Position numbers and translations under genes: made by a program. From Saccharibacillus endophyticus (GTDB lineage: Bacteria > Bacillota > Bacilli > Paenibacillales > Paenibacillaceae): a DNA stretch of 64,000 bases. Each line of letters opens with the position of its first letter. Position 1 is the stretch's first letter. Of the stretch, positions 33,544-42,951 are shown one piece after another. Location: positions 682,001-746,000 of the forward strand of contig NZ_JAAZWE010000003.1 of assembly GCF_013185185.1 (NCBI RefSeq). Reading direction: 5' to 3'. The notes beneath the pieces were generated by a model, which ran no database searches, was not told the DNA's origin, and saw only the letters and a program-made list of their open reading frames with translations.

Positions 33544-35439
33544 ATGAAGACAAAATGGAGGGATGCGGCTTATGCGGTACGCCGCTGGCTTCAGACCCGC
33601 TCGCTGCAAAGCCGATTGGTGGCGGCTTATGCCTTTTTGATTTTGATACCCAGTACGTTGATCTCCGCCTATTTATATAATGATATCCGGGATAGTTACA
33701 TTGAAGACGCGCAGGTAAAAAGCTCTTATCTGGTTCAGAGCGAGAAGCAGGTCATCGCGAATCAGATCGAGACGATGGAGCGTTCCGCCCAACTGCCGCT
33801 GTCCGACCAAAACGTGCGCCGCTATCTGACCGAACGGACGGACCCGACGGCGGCGGAGTTGGTCGATTTCAATAATACGGCTTATGCCAATCTGGCCCGC
33901 ATCCAAATCAGCAATCCGGCTATTCTGCATTTGCGTCTGTATACGGCAAACGAACGCAACTACGAAATTTGGCCGATCATTTTCCGCGAAAGCCGCGTAC
34001 GCGACAAGCCGTGGTTTGCGTTGACGAAAGGATTGGGCGAACGTCAGGCTTGGTATTTTCAACCGGAATCGGCTGTTCAGGACGTCGGGGGGACCGAAGA
34101 AGATCCGCCTAAAGTATCGCTGCTGCGCGAAATCAATTTACCGAAAGACGAACATATCGGCGTGGTTCAGGTCGATATGCGTCTGGATCAGTTTTCGCCG
34201 CGAACATTCGGAGAGCTTCAGGAAGAAGGCTCGCAGATGCTGTTGGTTACGCCCGATGAAGTCTATGCGCGCGCAGGAGATTCCGAACTTTCGACGGATT
34301 CGCCCGCGGTTCAATATGCGGTAGCGCAGCTGAGGAATTTGGGCGATCCGGGTCAAGTGCCCAATATCTCGGACGGTTTTTTTCGTTACGAAGAAGGCGG
34401 CGAAGCTTACATGATGCTGTACACGCCCGTCGAACGAATGGATGCCTACCTGCTCAATGCCGTCTCTTTGGAAAAAGTGCTCAAAGATCTGAATCGAACG
34501 CGCAGTATGCTTATTTATGCGAATATCGGATTCATTTTGATTCTCGCGCTGCTCACCTATATCATGAATTCGTTTATTTTAAAAAACCTCAAGCAGTTGG
34601 CAGACGCGATGAAGCGGGTGCGCAAAGGCGAACTTCAACCTGCGCTCAGTATCAGCGGCGGAGGCGAAATCGGCGACTTGGCGCATCATTTCAACAAAAT
34701 GACCCAGACGATCAACGAGTTGATTGCCGAAGCCGTTCGCAAGCAGGCGCTGATGAAGGAAGCCGAACTGCGAACGCTGTACAATCAGATCGACTCGCAT
34801 TTTCTCTATAACACGCTGGAAAATATCAAAATGCTGGCCGAGATCGAAGATCAACGCAAAATATCGGATTCATTAACCTCGCTCGGAGGCATGATGCGTT
34901 ACAACTTCAAATGGACCGGCGAATACGTCAAGCTCAAAGACGAAATCCGGCATATCGAAAACTACGTCGAAGTCATGAACATCCGATTCGACGAACCGAT
35001 TACGTTAATTTGCGAAATTCCGAAGCTTTTTACGGAACTGGAAATTTTGAAAATGTCCCTCCAACCGATCGTCGAGAATTCGGTCAAGCATGCTTGGCAG
35101 ACGCTGGGCGACGGAGGGCGGCGAGAGTTCAGGATCGCAGTACGCGAAGTGGATACGTCGAAAATCCAGATTGTGATGACCGATAATGGAGCGGGGATGG
35201 ATGCCGGACGCTTGGCAGAGTTGAATGCCGAAATTCAGGGTGCCGGAGAAGAAGGAACAAGTTCCGCCTATACGGGAGTCAAACTCGGAGGGATCGGCCT
35301 GCGCAACGTGCATCAGCGGATTCGACTTTTTTACGGCAATGAATACGGGCTGTTTCTGGAGAGCGAAGAGGGGGCCTACACGCGCATTGTACTGACGATC
35401 CCCAAAGTACTGCTTACCGGAGGAGGATGGGAAGAATGA
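33544..35439 (+). CDS. Sensor histidine kinase, YesM type
   Basis: The 631-residue membrane kinase has helices at about 21-40 and 318-338 enclosing a 275-residue extracellular sensor, a HAMP linker (LKQLADAMKRVRKGEL near 348), then the HisKA_7TM-like phospho-acceptor helix with SHFLYNTLENIKML (His near 420) and an ATPase domain (QPIVENSVKHAW near 515, DNGAGMD near 550, GGIGLRNVHQRI near 583). The acceptor motif reads DSHFLYN instead of the usual NPHFLYN. It would phosphorylate the response regulator encoded next, with which its stop overlaps (ATGA). GGGGGAG precedes ATG. Confidence 0.95.
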   Translation: MKTKWRDAAYAVRRWLQTRSLQSRLVAAYAFLILIPSTLISAYLYNDIRDSYIEDAQVKSSYLVQSEKQVIANQIETMERSAQLPLSDQNVRRYLTERTDPTAAELVDFNNTAYANLARIQISNPAILHLRLYTANERNYEIWPIIFRESRVRDKPWFALTKGLGERQAWYFQPESAVQDVGGTEEDPPKVSLLREINLPKDEHIGVVQVDMRLDQFSPRTFGELQEEGSQMLLVTPDEVYARAGDSELSTDSPAVQYAVAQLRNLGDPGQVPNISDGFFRYEEGGEAYMMLYTPVERMDAYLLNAVSLEKVLKDLNRTRSMLIYANIGFILILALLTYIMNSFILKNLKQLADAMKRVRKGELQPALSISGGGEIGDLAHHFNKMTQTINELIAEAVRKQALMKEAELRTLYNQIDSHFLYNTLENIKMLAEIEDQRKISDSLTSLGGMMRYNFKWTGEYVKLKDEIRHIENYVEVMNIRFDEPITLICEIPKLFTELEILKMSLQPIVENSVKHAWQTLGDGGRREFRIAVREVDTSKIQIVMTDNGAGMDAGRLAELNAEIQGAGEEGTSSAYTGVKLGGIGLRNVHQRIRLFYGNEYGLFLESEEGAYTRIVLTIPKVLLTGGGWEE

Positions 35440-37004
35440 TCGATCTGTTGATTGTGGATGATGAAAAAAATATACGCCAGGGCCTCAAAGTGATGATCGA
35501 GCGGGAATTCGGCGATGCCTGTCGGATTCGGCTCGCGGCCCATGGACAAGAAGCGCTGGAACTGCATGCGCAGCAGCCGGCTAACGTGGTCATCACGGAT
35601 ATTCGAATGCCCGTTATGGACGGGATGGAATTGTTGGAGCGGCTAAGGCGGCAGCGCCGCGCGGCGGAAGGTCCGATCGTATTGGTGCTCAGCGGCTATG
35701 ACGAATTTGAATATGCCAAGACGGCGATACGGTTTCAGGTGCGGGACTATCTGCTCAAGCCGATTCGGCGCGAGGATCTGTTCGAAGCGCTGGAGCGTGC
35801 TTCGGAAGAATTGGAGCAGCGGAAGAACGAGTCGGAGCGAATCGATCTGGCCCAGGATTACAAAAAACGTCTGCGTTTGGCCCGGCTTACCCAATTGCTT
35901 GAAGCGGACGGAACGGAATTTAAAGCGGTATTGGATGATCTATCCTCCGGCGAAGCGGGCTTGACTCTTCCATTTTCCCTGGCGGTGGTTGCTTATCGCT
36001 ATGAACAGGGCGGAAGCATGAGCCGTGAGGAGCTGGCATCTGTCGTGGAACGTCTGGACGGTCCGCTGGATCGGGGGTATGAAGCGGCATTATGGGATCG
36101 GGAAGGCCGTCTCGTACTGCTCGATCCTTCGCCCGAACGCTTTGCGCGTCTGGCTGAACTGGCGGAGAAGCGGGAATTGGGCGGATTGCTCGTCGGTCTC
36201 GGGTTGCCGGGAAGCCGGTTGGAAGATCTGCCGGAGAGCTATCGGGAAGCGTGCCTGGCATTGAAGTATACCTTTTTGCATCCGGGAATTCATTTGGTGG
36301 ACGCCCGCGCAATCAAGGAAGGGCGACAGCTTTTTCCTCCTCCGGAAGAAGAAATTCGGCTGCTCGGCAATCTGCTCGGGACCGACCGCACGTGTGAGAT
36401 GAATGAACTTCTGTATCGTATTTTTCATATTGACCAGCTTGCCCGAATACACATTTCCTATATCGAACATACGGCGCGACTGATTAACGAACAGGTGCTG
36501 GACGAAGTGTTCCGCCGTTACGGCGAAGCTTCGATGGAGGTGCTCAAACTATACCGCAAGGTAGGCGATTGGAACAGTTTTCGTTATTTTCACGATTATT
36601 TCCGGGCACTGGAGAATTTGCTTGTGAGCGTGAACGATTACATCAAGCAAGTTCGGCTGGCGTATACGGAAAACGAAAATCTGAAAGAAGCAGTCGCGTT
36701 CATCGAACAAAATTACGCCAGACCGCTCAATATGGCAAGCGTCAGCAACCATGTCTCCCTGAACTATTCCTATTTTAGCGAGGCGTTCAAAGCGTATACG
36801 GGAGAGAGCTTTGTCGTGTATTTGAAAAAAGTGCGGATCGAAAAAGCGAAAGAATTGTTGGCGGAACGGGAGCTGAAAATGGTTGGCGTCGGCGAAGCCG
36901 TAGGTTTTGAGAACGTCAAACAGTTTGCCCGTGTCTTCAAAGAGTTGGAAGGCATATCTCCGCATGAATACCGTAGTAAGGCGCATGCTTCCGAATCGGA
37001 ATGA
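35436..37004 (+). CDS. Response regulator with AraC-type DNA-binding domain, YesN type
   Basis: The 522-residue regulator has an N-terminal receiver (LIVDDEKN; phosphorylated Asp in VVITDIRMP, about residue 55; KPIRR Lys near 105), a long middle domain and a C-terminal double helix-turn-helix of the AraC family (LNMASVSNHVSLNYSYFSEAF, about 432-452; ...VGFENVKQFARVFKELEGISPHEYR at the end). GGAGG lies ten bases before ATG 35436, chosen over 35427. Pairs with the kinase upstream; by analogy it would activate the neighbouring sugar importer. Confidence 0.95.
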   Translation: MIDLLIVDDEKNIRQGLKVMIEREFGDACRIRLAAHGQEALELHAQQPANVVITDIRMPVMDGMELLERLRRQRRAAEGPIVLVLSGYDEFEYAKTAIRFQVRDYLLKPIRREDLFEALERASEELEQRKNESERIDLAQDYKKRLRLARLTQLLEADGTEFKAVLDDLSSGEAGLTLPFSLAVVAYRYEQGGSMSREELASVVERLDGPLDRGYEAALWDREGRLVLLDPSPERFARLAELAEKRELGGLLVGLGLPGSRLEDLPESYREACLALKYTFLHPGIHLVDARAIKEGRQLFPPPEEEIRLLGNLLGTDRTCEMNELLYRIFHIDQLARIHISYIEHTARLINEQVLDEVFRRYGEASMEVLKLYRKVGDWNSFRYFHDYFRALENLLVSVNDYIKQVRLAYTENENLKEAVAFIEQNYARPLNMASVSNHVSLNYSYFSEAFKAYTGESFVVYLKKVRIEKAKELLAERELKMVGVGEAVGFENVKQFARVFKELEGISPHEYRSKAHASESE

Positions 37005-37131
37005 AGTCGTGACCCTAATTGACGATTAAAGGGTAGAGACGACGGTTAAAAAACGGTATACAAGTACCTTGACCAAGTTGAGCGCAAACCTCGGATTAAG
37101 GTGGATCAAGCTACAAGGGGGATTTTATAAG

Positions 37132-37713
37132 ATGAGAATACGTTCGGGCAATAATGCGGGAAAAGTAAAGAAGATGCTGTTGGCAGCGACGGCAGCTCTG
37201 CTAATCGCGCCGCTGGCGCCTTCGATCGGCGAAAAAATCGCGCTGGCCGCTGCGACGACGGTGTACATAAACGGAAGAGTCGCGCAGGGCGAAGTGCTGG
37301 TTCGGAATGGGTTGACCTATTTGACGCTGACTGATTTGAAATCATTCGGCGACTACAGTTTCCGGTATAACAAAACGTGGCGTACCATTACGATCACGGG
37401 CGGTGATAGCGGGGAACGCTTCGTGTTGACACTCGGAAGCCGCGAAGCGAAACGTAATGGGCAGAATATCACGCTGGAAGCCGCGCCGTTATCTTATGAG
37501 AATAAAACGATGGTTCCGGTACGGGTCGCGGCCGATCTGTTCGGTGCCGAACTGCAATGGGATCAAAACGGCAGCCGGGTCTTGTTGACGAAGGAAGCGG
37601 AGTCGAACGGCAATTCGACCGCGCCGTCCAGACCTTCGCGTCCGCCTGTATCGCCACCGGGGCCGTCGGGACCGAGCGTCCCTAAACCTCCTTCAGCGCC
37701 TTCGATCTCATGA
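37132..37713 (+). CDS. Exported protein with copper-amine-oxidase-N-like domain
   Basis: The 193-residue product has a signal peptide (basic start, MLLAATAALLIAPLAP, cleavage near residue 42) and one copper-amine-oxidase N-terminal-like domain: TTVYINGRVAQGEVLVRNGLTYLTLTDL and MVPVRVAADLFGAELQWDQNGSRVLLT (about 125-155). This stalk domain is abundant in Paenibacillus surface proteins and is not an oxidase by itself. The last 30 residues are Ser/Pro-rich and probably wall-spanning. AAGGGGGA lies nine bases before the ATG. It follows yesN by 127 bases. Confidence 0.82.
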   Translation: MRIRSGNNAGKVKKMLLAATAALLIAPLAPSIGEKIALAAATTVYINGRVAQGEVLVRNGLTYLTLTDLKSFGDYSFRYNKTWRTITITGGDSGERFVLTLGSREAKRNGQNITLEAAPLSYENKTMVPVRVAADLFGAELQWDQNGSRVLLTKEAESNGNSTAPSRPSRPPVSPPGPSGPSVPKPPSAPSIS

Positions 37714-37743
37714 GGGTTGACTAGGCAGAGACCAGGTGAAACG

Positions 37744-37775
37744 AAAGACCTTCTGATCTGTCGGAAGGTCTTTTT
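37744..37775 (+). terminator. Terminator after the exported-domain gene
   Basis: AAAGACCTTC (37744-37753) pairs with GAAGGTCTTT (37764-37773) across a ten-base loop, followed by TTTTT. Confidence 0.88.
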
Positions 37776-37842
37776 GCATCAAAAGAAAAAAGCCGGCTCC
37801 GATGTCGGAGACCGCTTGTGAATGCAGGTTTATTTAGAAAAT

Positions 37843-37870
37843 AAAAAAAGGCTCCCGCGCGGGGAACCTT
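37843..37870 (-). terminator. Terminator downstream of tRNA-Arg
   Basis: On the minus strand GGTTCCC and GGGAGCC form a stem around CGCGC-type loop bases and are followed by seven T residues, ten bases after the tRNA 3' end. Confidence 0.8.
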
Positions 37871-37880
37871 CTACTCAAAC

Positions 37881-37953
37881 GTCCCAGGAGGGATTCGAAC
37901 CCCCGACCGTGCGCTTAGAAGGCGCATGCTCTATCCAACTGAGCTACTGGGAC
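37881..37953 (-). tRNA. tRNA-Arg (anticodon UCU)
   Basis: The 73-base minus-strand sequence folds as a cloverleaf: acceptor GTCCCAG/CTGGGAC, D arm GCTC/GAGC, anticodon arm TGCGC-CTTCTAA-GCGCA with anticodon TCT, T arm GGGGG-TTCGAAT-CCCTC (one G-T pair). It reads AGA/AGG codons. The terminal CCA is not encoded. It is transcribed alone with its own terminator. Confidence 0.97.
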
Positions 37954-38204
37954 AAAAGTGAAAAACAGAACAGAAATTAATATACCATGTAGTTAGCATT
38001 TAGGCAAGAGAAATCTTAAAAAACTTGTCTTGCGGTAAAGAGCGAATCTTTTCATTCGATTGTTCTTACATCTAATAGAAGGATATCCCGCCCGAAAATA
38101 CGCTGCAGGAAGCAATCGCGATTCGCTTATGCTATAATTGACGCTCATCCTTCATTGTGAGAATTACGAACGGAAGTTGGCCTGCGAGAAAGGGGGAATG
38201 ACTT

Positions 38205-39122
38205 ATCGACCAGACGCGAAAGGCAGGCGTTGTCCTGCTTCCGAATACGCTTGATCATTATCAGGAGCAGATTACCCGGATGCTTGAGAGCGAACGTTAC
38301 GGAGAAGCGATGGAGACATTGGATTTTCTGATGGGCTGCGAAGGGCAAGACGAGCAGCGGCGGCAGGAATGGAGCACTCTGCTTGAATGGCTGCGCGTGG
38401 CTTTTCCCGGAGGCGCTCAAGATGCCTATGGCAATGAAGCGGCATTGGCCGGGGAAGAACCGGAGAGCGAGGCGCAGGTTCTAAAGCGTCGAACGCTTGA
38501 GAAGCAGCGGGAAAATGCGGGGTATACATTTGAGCTGGTTCGCAGAGTGACCGAAGAACCGCTTACGGAACGCGGACAAATTGCTCTGGAGCAATTGGCT
38601 TATCTGGAAGGCGCCGAGAGTGACCGGCTGTTGATCGAATGGTTGCAGGCGGGTGAACTGCATCCTTTGCTGCAATTCCGCGGCCTTCAGACGCTTAAGC
38701 GCCGCGGAGCATCCGGTACGGTCCGTCTTCCGCGCGAGGGGATTGCGCTGGAACTGGAAATCGAACGGACGCCGTTGTCCCCGGGAGATTTTCCTTCCGC
38801 GGTTGATGAAGTGTTGGAGCGCGTATCGGATCAGACGGATAACGAGTCGCCTTCCATGTTCTACTTTGCGCGTGAACTATGGATGCAATTTATGATGGCG
38901 ACCTACGGAACCAATGATTACGTCGTGTTGATCCGCGGGGAAGAGGGAGAGTTGGATGCTTGGGCCGCAGCGCTCCATGCACAAGCATCGGAGGCATTGG
39001 GAAGCGACGGAAACGCGGAGCGAATCCGCGATGCCTACGGCATTACGGGAGAACTGCGTTTCCGCTGCGAGCGTGCCGAACGGGCGCTTCGCGCATTTAC
39101 GCAAGGCTCTTTGATTCGATAA
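38205..39122 (+). CDS. Conserved protein upstream of tig, TPR-like N-terminus (apparent AUC start)
   Basis: Read from an AUC codon at 38205 the product is 305 residues; from the first ATG (38280) it is 280. GAAAGGGGGA ends about seven bases before AUC, whereas ATG 38280 has only a distant GGAG, and the added residues (LLPNTLDHYQEQ...) continue the helical TPR-like pattern (ITRMLESERYGEAMETLDFLM). An in-frame TGA at 38199 excludes anything further upstream. The position directly before tig is that of ysoA in Bacillus subtilis, a TPR protein of unknown role, so this may be its counterpart. No catalytic motif seen. Confidence 0.75.
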   Translation: MDQTRKAGVVLLPNTLDHYQEQITRMLESERYGEAMETLDFLMGCEGQDEQRRQEWSTLLEWLRVAFPGGAQDAYGNEAALAGEEPESEAQVLKRRTLEKQRENAGYTFELVRRVTEEPLTERGQIALEQLAYLEGAESDRLLIEWLQAGELHPLLQFRGLQTLKRRGASGTVRLPREGIALELEIERTPLSPGDFPSAVDEVLERVSDQTDNESPSMFYFARELWMQFMMATYGTNDYVVLIRGEEGELDAWAAALHAQASEALGSDGNAERIRDAYGITGELRFRCERAERALRAFTQGSLIR

Positions 39123-39297
39123 TCCATGGGGAAACGGTTACTTTTTTGACGTTAAGCCTGTGGATTTGGCAGCGGAGTGGCGTTGACGCTTGAAATCCGC
39201 CGGGAATTTGGTTATGATGGTATGGTTGTTGCGAGCGTGAAAGCATTATGTTAAATGAACTTAATTGATAGCTAATTGTTGGAGGGGAATACTCAAT

Positions 39298-40602
39298 ATG
39301 ACAGCAAGTTGGGAAAAAACGGAGAAAAACCTTGGCGTTCTCGAAGTCGAAGTATCGGCAGAACGCGTTGAAGCCGCACTTGATAAAGCATTCCAAAAAG
39401 TCGTAAAGAAAGCCAACGTTCCGGGCTTCCGCAAAGGTAAAGTGCCGCGGTCGATCTTCGAAGCGCGTTTTGGCGTGGAAAGCTTGTACAATGACGCGAT
39501 CGACATTCTGCTTCCGGAAGCTTACAGCGAAGCTGTAGAAGAAGCGGGAATCTTCCCTGTCGACCGTCCTGAAATCGACATCGATCAATTCGGCAAAGGC
39601 CAAACGATGAAATTCAAAGCGAAAGTTACCGTTAAACCGGAAGTTAAACTGGGCGAATACAAAGGTGCGGAAGTACCTGTATCCGAAGTTGACGTAACGG
39701 ACGCGGAAATCGCGGAAGAGCTTGAGCGTCTGCAAACTCGTCACGCCGAGCTGATCGTCGTTGACGAAGAAGCGGCAGCAAACGGCGATACGGTATCCAT
39801 CGACTTCGACGGATACGTAGGCGACGAAGCATTCGAAGGCGGCAAAGCCGAGAACTATGCGCTTGAACTTGGATCGGGTTCGTTCATCCCAGGTTTCGAA
39901 GAGCAAGTCGTAGGCATGTCGACCGGCGATTCGAAGGACGTTAACGTAACGTTCCCGGAAACTTACCATGCGGCTGAACTGGCCGGCAAAGAAGCGGTCT
40001 TCAAAGTTAAACTGCATGAAATCAAGCGCAAACAGCTTCCTGAGCTGGACGACGAATTCGCAAAAGACGTAAGTGAATTCGACACGCTGGACGAATACAA
40101 AGCGGATCTGAAGACTCAAATCGCAGATCGCAAAAAACGCGAAAACGACGCGGCTCGCGAAAACGCGGTTGTTGAAGCCGTAGCGGCAAAAGCGGAAGTT
40201 GAAATTCCGGAAGCCATGATCGAAGGCGAAGTCGAGAACATGATGCGCGACTTCGACAATCGTCTGCGCCAACAAGGCATGAACCTGGAAATGTACACAA
40301 GCTTCTCCGGTCAAACGGTTGAAGACCTGCGTGCGCAAATGAAGTCCGACGCCGAGAAGCGCGTACTGAACAACCTGGTTCTGGAAGCAATCGCAAAAGA
40401 AGAAAACATTTCGGCATCCGAAGAGGACATCGAAAAAGAACTTCAAACGATGGCTGACATGTACAAACGCAGCATTGACGAAATCCGCAGCATTCTGGGC
40501 GCGAACGGTTCGCTCTCCAGCCTGAACGATGAAATCACTCTGCGCAAAACAATCGAATTCCTGCTTGAAAACAGCAAGGAAGTCGCAGCATCCGCTGAGT
40601 AA
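39298..40602 (+). CDS. tig: Trigger factor
   Basis: The 434-residue ribosome-bound chaperone has the N-terminal ribosome-docking domain with the signature FRKGKVP (about 42-48), a prolyl-isomerase domain (residues 150-240, with GDTVSIDFDGYVGDEAFEGG near 162 and GSGSFIPGFEEQVVGM near 190) and a helical C-terminal domain. It receives nascent chains at the exit tunnel. The ATG is preceded by TTGGAGGGG. A hairpin element and a terminator follow it. Confidence 0.98.
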   Translation: MTASWEKTEKNLGVLEVEVSAERVEAALDKAFQKVVKKANVPGFRKGKVPRSIFEARFGVESLYNDAIDILLPEAYSEAVEEAGIFPVDRPEIDIDQFGKGQTMKFKAKVTVKPEVKLGEYKGAEVPVSEVDVTDAEIAEELERLQTRHAELIVVDEEAAANGDTVSIDFDGYVGDEAFEGGKAENYALELGSGSFIPGFEEQVVGMSTGDSKDVNVTFPETYHAAELAGKEAVFKVKLHEIKRKQLPELDDEFAKDVSEFDTLDEYKADLKTQIADRKKRENDAARENAVVEAVAAKAEVEIPEAMIEGEVENMMRDFDNRLRQQGMNLEMYTSFSGQTVEDLRAQMKSDAEKRVLNNLVLEAIAKEENISASEEDIEKELQTMADMYKRSIDEIRSILGANGSLSSLNDEITLRKTIEFLLENSKEVAASAE

Positions 40603-40620
40603 GCAATAGCTTGACTTGCG

Positions 40621-40716
40621 CCTTGTCAACTCTTGGTTAGAGGTTCGCCCGCTTGAAACGGGCACGCTTTAGGTGCGTTTCAAGCGGGCGTAACGTTACC
40701 TTTGATGTTGACAAGG
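40621..40716. repeat. Nested inverted repeat between tig and its terminator
   Basis: Outer arms CCTTGTCAAC (40621-40630) and GTTGACAAGG (40707-40716) and perfect 15-pair inner arms CGCCCGCTTGAAACG (40646-40660) and CGTTTCAAGCGGGCG (40676-40690) make a cruciform-like unit that a simple terminator does not need. It is part of the 322-base gap 40603-40924. A similar CCTTGTTAACTC occurs at about 40858. Confidence 0.65.
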
Positions 40717-40727
40717 AGCTGGCATAG

Positions 40728-40766
40728 GCAAGGCACGTATGATCTTATGCGTGCCTTGCTTTTTTA
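40728..40766 (+). terminator. Terminator of tig
   Basis: GCAAGGCACG (40728-40737) pairs with CGTGCCTTGC (40750-40759) across a 12-base loop, followed by six T residues. Confidence 0.9.
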
Positions 40767-40805
40767 TCTTTTTCGATTCGAGGATTCATATTCTTGCACC
40801 GAAAA

Positions 40806-40834
40806 ATGACATTGGCATTTGAAAATGGTAAACT
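40806..40834 (+). promoter_or_regulatory. Putative clpP promoter
   Basis: ATGACA (40806-40811), a 17-base spacer and TAAACT (40829-40834) lie about 90 bases before the clpP start. I found no convincing CtsR direct repeat overlapping it. Confidence 0.45.
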
Positions 40835-40924
40835 AGAGGCGTAGGATAGAAGCAAGTACCTTGTTAACTCTTGATAGCTTGCTTTACCTCCATACACTGT
40901 CCCGATGAAAGCGAGGTTGATCGC

Positions 40925-41515
40925 ATGAATTTAGTCCCTACAGTTGTTGAATCAACAAGCCGCGGCGAGCGCTCTTACGATATCTATTCGAGGCTCCTGA
41001 AGGATCGGATCATTCTGCTTGGCGATGCGATCGACGATCACGTAGCCAATCTGATCATTGCGCAATTGCTATTTTTGGCAGCGGAAGATCCAGAGAAAGA
41101 CATCTATTTGTACATTAATTCCCCCGGTGGTTCTGTGACTGCGGGCATGGGTATATATGATACAATGCAATACATTAAGCCGGATGTATCCACGATTTGC
41201 GTCGGTATGGCAGCGAGCATGGGATCCCTTCTGTTGACAGCCGGAGCGCCGGGCAAGCGTTTTGCGCTTCCGAACAGCGAGGTCATGATTCACCAGCCGC
41301 TCGGCGGTGTTAGCGGACAAGCTTCGGACATTTGGATCCATACGGATTGGATCATCAAGACGAAGCAGAAGCTCAACAAAATCTATGTGGATACGACAGG
41401 TCAGCCCCTTGAGAAAATCGAGCGGGACACGGACCGCGACTTCTTCATGAGCGCCGAAGAAGCGAAGTCTTACGGACTGATCGACAAAATTCTTGAGCGA
41501 CCGATTAATTCTTAA
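40925..41515 (+). CDS. clpP: ATP-dependent Clp protease proteolytic subunit
   Basis: The 196-residue serine protease forms the 14-subunit degradation chamber. Catalytic triad: Ser in [11 protein letters not shown] (about residue 98), His in MIHQPLGG (about 123) and Asp in the [10 protein letters not shown] segment (about 172). The conserved start [22 protein letters not shown] fits the ATG at 40925. clpX follows 19 bases after, so the two are co-transcribed, unlike in Bacillus subtilis where they are separate from each other. Confidence 0.98.
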   Translation: MNLVPTVVESTSRGERSYDIYSRLLKDRIILLGDAIDDHVANLIIAQLLFLAAEDPEKDIYLYINSPGGSVTAGMGIYDTMQYIKPDVSTICVGMAASMGSLLLTAGAPGKRFALPNSEVMIHQPLGGVSGQASDIWIHTDWIIKTKQKLNKIYVDTTGQPLEKIERDTDRDFFMSAEEAKSYGLIDKILERPINS

Positions 41516-41534
41516 TCCTCGAAGGGGTGGTTAG

Positions 41535-42791
41535 ATGTTTAAATTCAACGAAGAAAAGGGTCAGCTGAAGTGCTCCTTCTGCGGTAAGACGCAAGAACAA
41601 GTACGGAAGCTCGTTGCCGGACCCGGCGTATATATCTGCGACGAGTGCATCGAGTTGTGCACGGAGATCGTGGAGGAAGAACTGGGCCATGAAGAAGAAG
41701 TGGATCTGAAGGACATTCCGAAGCCGCAGGAAATCCGCGCGATCCTCGATCAATACGTAATCGGACAAGACCAAGCGAAAAAATCGCTGGCCGTCGCCGT
41801 TTATAACCACTACAAGCGCGTCAACGCGCAAAGCAAATCCGAAGACGTGGAATTGTCGAAAAGCAATATCATGCTGATCGGTCCTACCGGTTCGGGCAAA
41901 ACGCTGCTTGCGCAGACGATGGCTCGTATACTGAATGTACCGTTCGCGATTGCGGACGCGACATCCTTGACGGAAGCCGGCTATGTCGGTGAAGACGTCG
42001 AAAACATCCTGCTGAAGCTGATTCAAGCAGCCGATTACGATGTGGAGAAAGCCGAACGCGGCATTATCTATATCGACGAAATCGATAAAGTGGCCCGCAA
42101 ATCGGAGAACCCTTCGATTACCCGCGACGTATCGGGTGAAGGCGTGCAGCAAGCCTTGCTGAAAATTCTTGAAGGCACGGTAGCTTCGGTTCCTCCGCAA
42201 GGCGGACGCAAGCACCCGCATCAAGAATTCATCCAAATCGACACAACGAACATCCTGTTTATTTGCGGCGGTGCATTTGACGGCCTCGAACAGATGATCA
42301 AGCGTCGGATTGGCAAAAAAGTCATCGGCTTCAACGCGGAAGGCGAAGGCCAACGCGAATTGAAAGCTGGCGAATACTTGATGATGGCGCTGCCGGAAGA
42401 CTTGCTCAAATTCGGTCTGATTCCGGAATTCGTCGGTCGTCTGCCGGTGATCTCGACTCTGGCTCCGCTCGATGAAGAAACGCTGGTACGCATTCTTTCC
42501 GAACCGAAAAACGCTCTGACCAAGCAGTACAAAAAGCTGCTTGAAATGGATAACGTAAACTTGGTGTTCGAAGATGCGGCTCTGCTTGCCATCGCCGAAG
42601 AAGCGATCAAGCGTAAGACGGGTGCACGCGGTCTGAGAGCGATCATCGAAGGTTTGATGCTTGACGTCATGTACGAAGTGCCTTCGCGCGAAGACGTGAC
42701 CGAATGCGTCATTACCGAGAAAGTCGTCAAGGAGAAAGTTGTTCCCGAACTTGGCGAAGGTAAAAACAAAAAACGGGAAGAGAGCGCCTAA
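41535..42791 (+). CDS. clpX: Clp protease ATPase subunit ClpX
   Basis: The 418-residue AAA+ unfoldase has an N-terminal zinc domain (LKCSFCGK and [10 protein letters not shown], four Cys between 11 and 38), Walker A GPTGSGKT (about 116-123), Walker B IIYIDEID (about 177-184), the [22 protein letters not shown] segment and the IGF loop (KVIGFNAE near 265) that docks on ClpP. GAAGGGGTGG precedes ATG. Confidence 0.98.
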   Translation: MFKFNEEKGQLKCSFCGKTQEQVRKLVAGPGVYICDECIELCTEIVEEELGHEEEVDLKDIPKPQEIRAILDQYVIGQDQAKKSLAVAVYNHYKRVNAQSKSEDVELSKSNIMLIGPTGSGKTLLAQTMARILNVPFAIADATSLTEAGYVGEDVENILLKLIQAADYDVEKAERGIIYIDEIDKVARKSENPSITRDVSGEGVQQALLKILEGTVASVPPQGGRKHPHQEFIQIDTTNILFICGGAFDGLEQMIKRRIGKKVIGFNAEGEGQRELKAGEYLMMALPEDLLKFGLIPEFVGRLPVISTLAPLDEETLVRILSEPKNALTKQYKKLLEMDNVNLVFEDAALLAIAEEAIKRKTGARGLRAIIEGLMLDVMYEVPSREDVTECVITEKVVKEKVVPELGEGKNKKREESA

Positions 42792-42825
42792 AGCGTCCTC
42801 TTTTATCGCATAGGCCTCATGCCGA

Positions 42826-42856
42826 GCCGGTCAACCCTACATGGTTTGGCCGGTTT
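42826..42856 (+). terminator. Weak terminator-like hairpin after clpX
   Basis: GCCGGTCAACC and GGTTTGGCCGG pair imperfectly over a six-base loop, but are followed only by TTTGC. It may end part of the clpPX transcript. Confidence 0.4.
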
Positions 42857-42951
42857 GCTATGAGTGTGTTAAACGAGTAAACGATCTAATGCCGCATCAA
42901 GCGTCCGCAATGGACGACATCTTGCTTTTTCCGATTTGGAGGTCGAATGAA

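Noticed and set aside
37030-37131. Possible c-di-GMP (GEMM-type) riboswitch before the copper-amine-oxidase-like gene, from GCGCAAACCTCGG
   Set aside because: Only a piece resembles the second half of the consensus; the GGCAAACC first half and the tetraloop-receptor are missing.
39097-40665. 522-codon frame antisense to tig
   Set aside because: Same codon-bias effect over an unmistakable trigger factor; the translated product is dominated by Phe and Arg without domain pattern.
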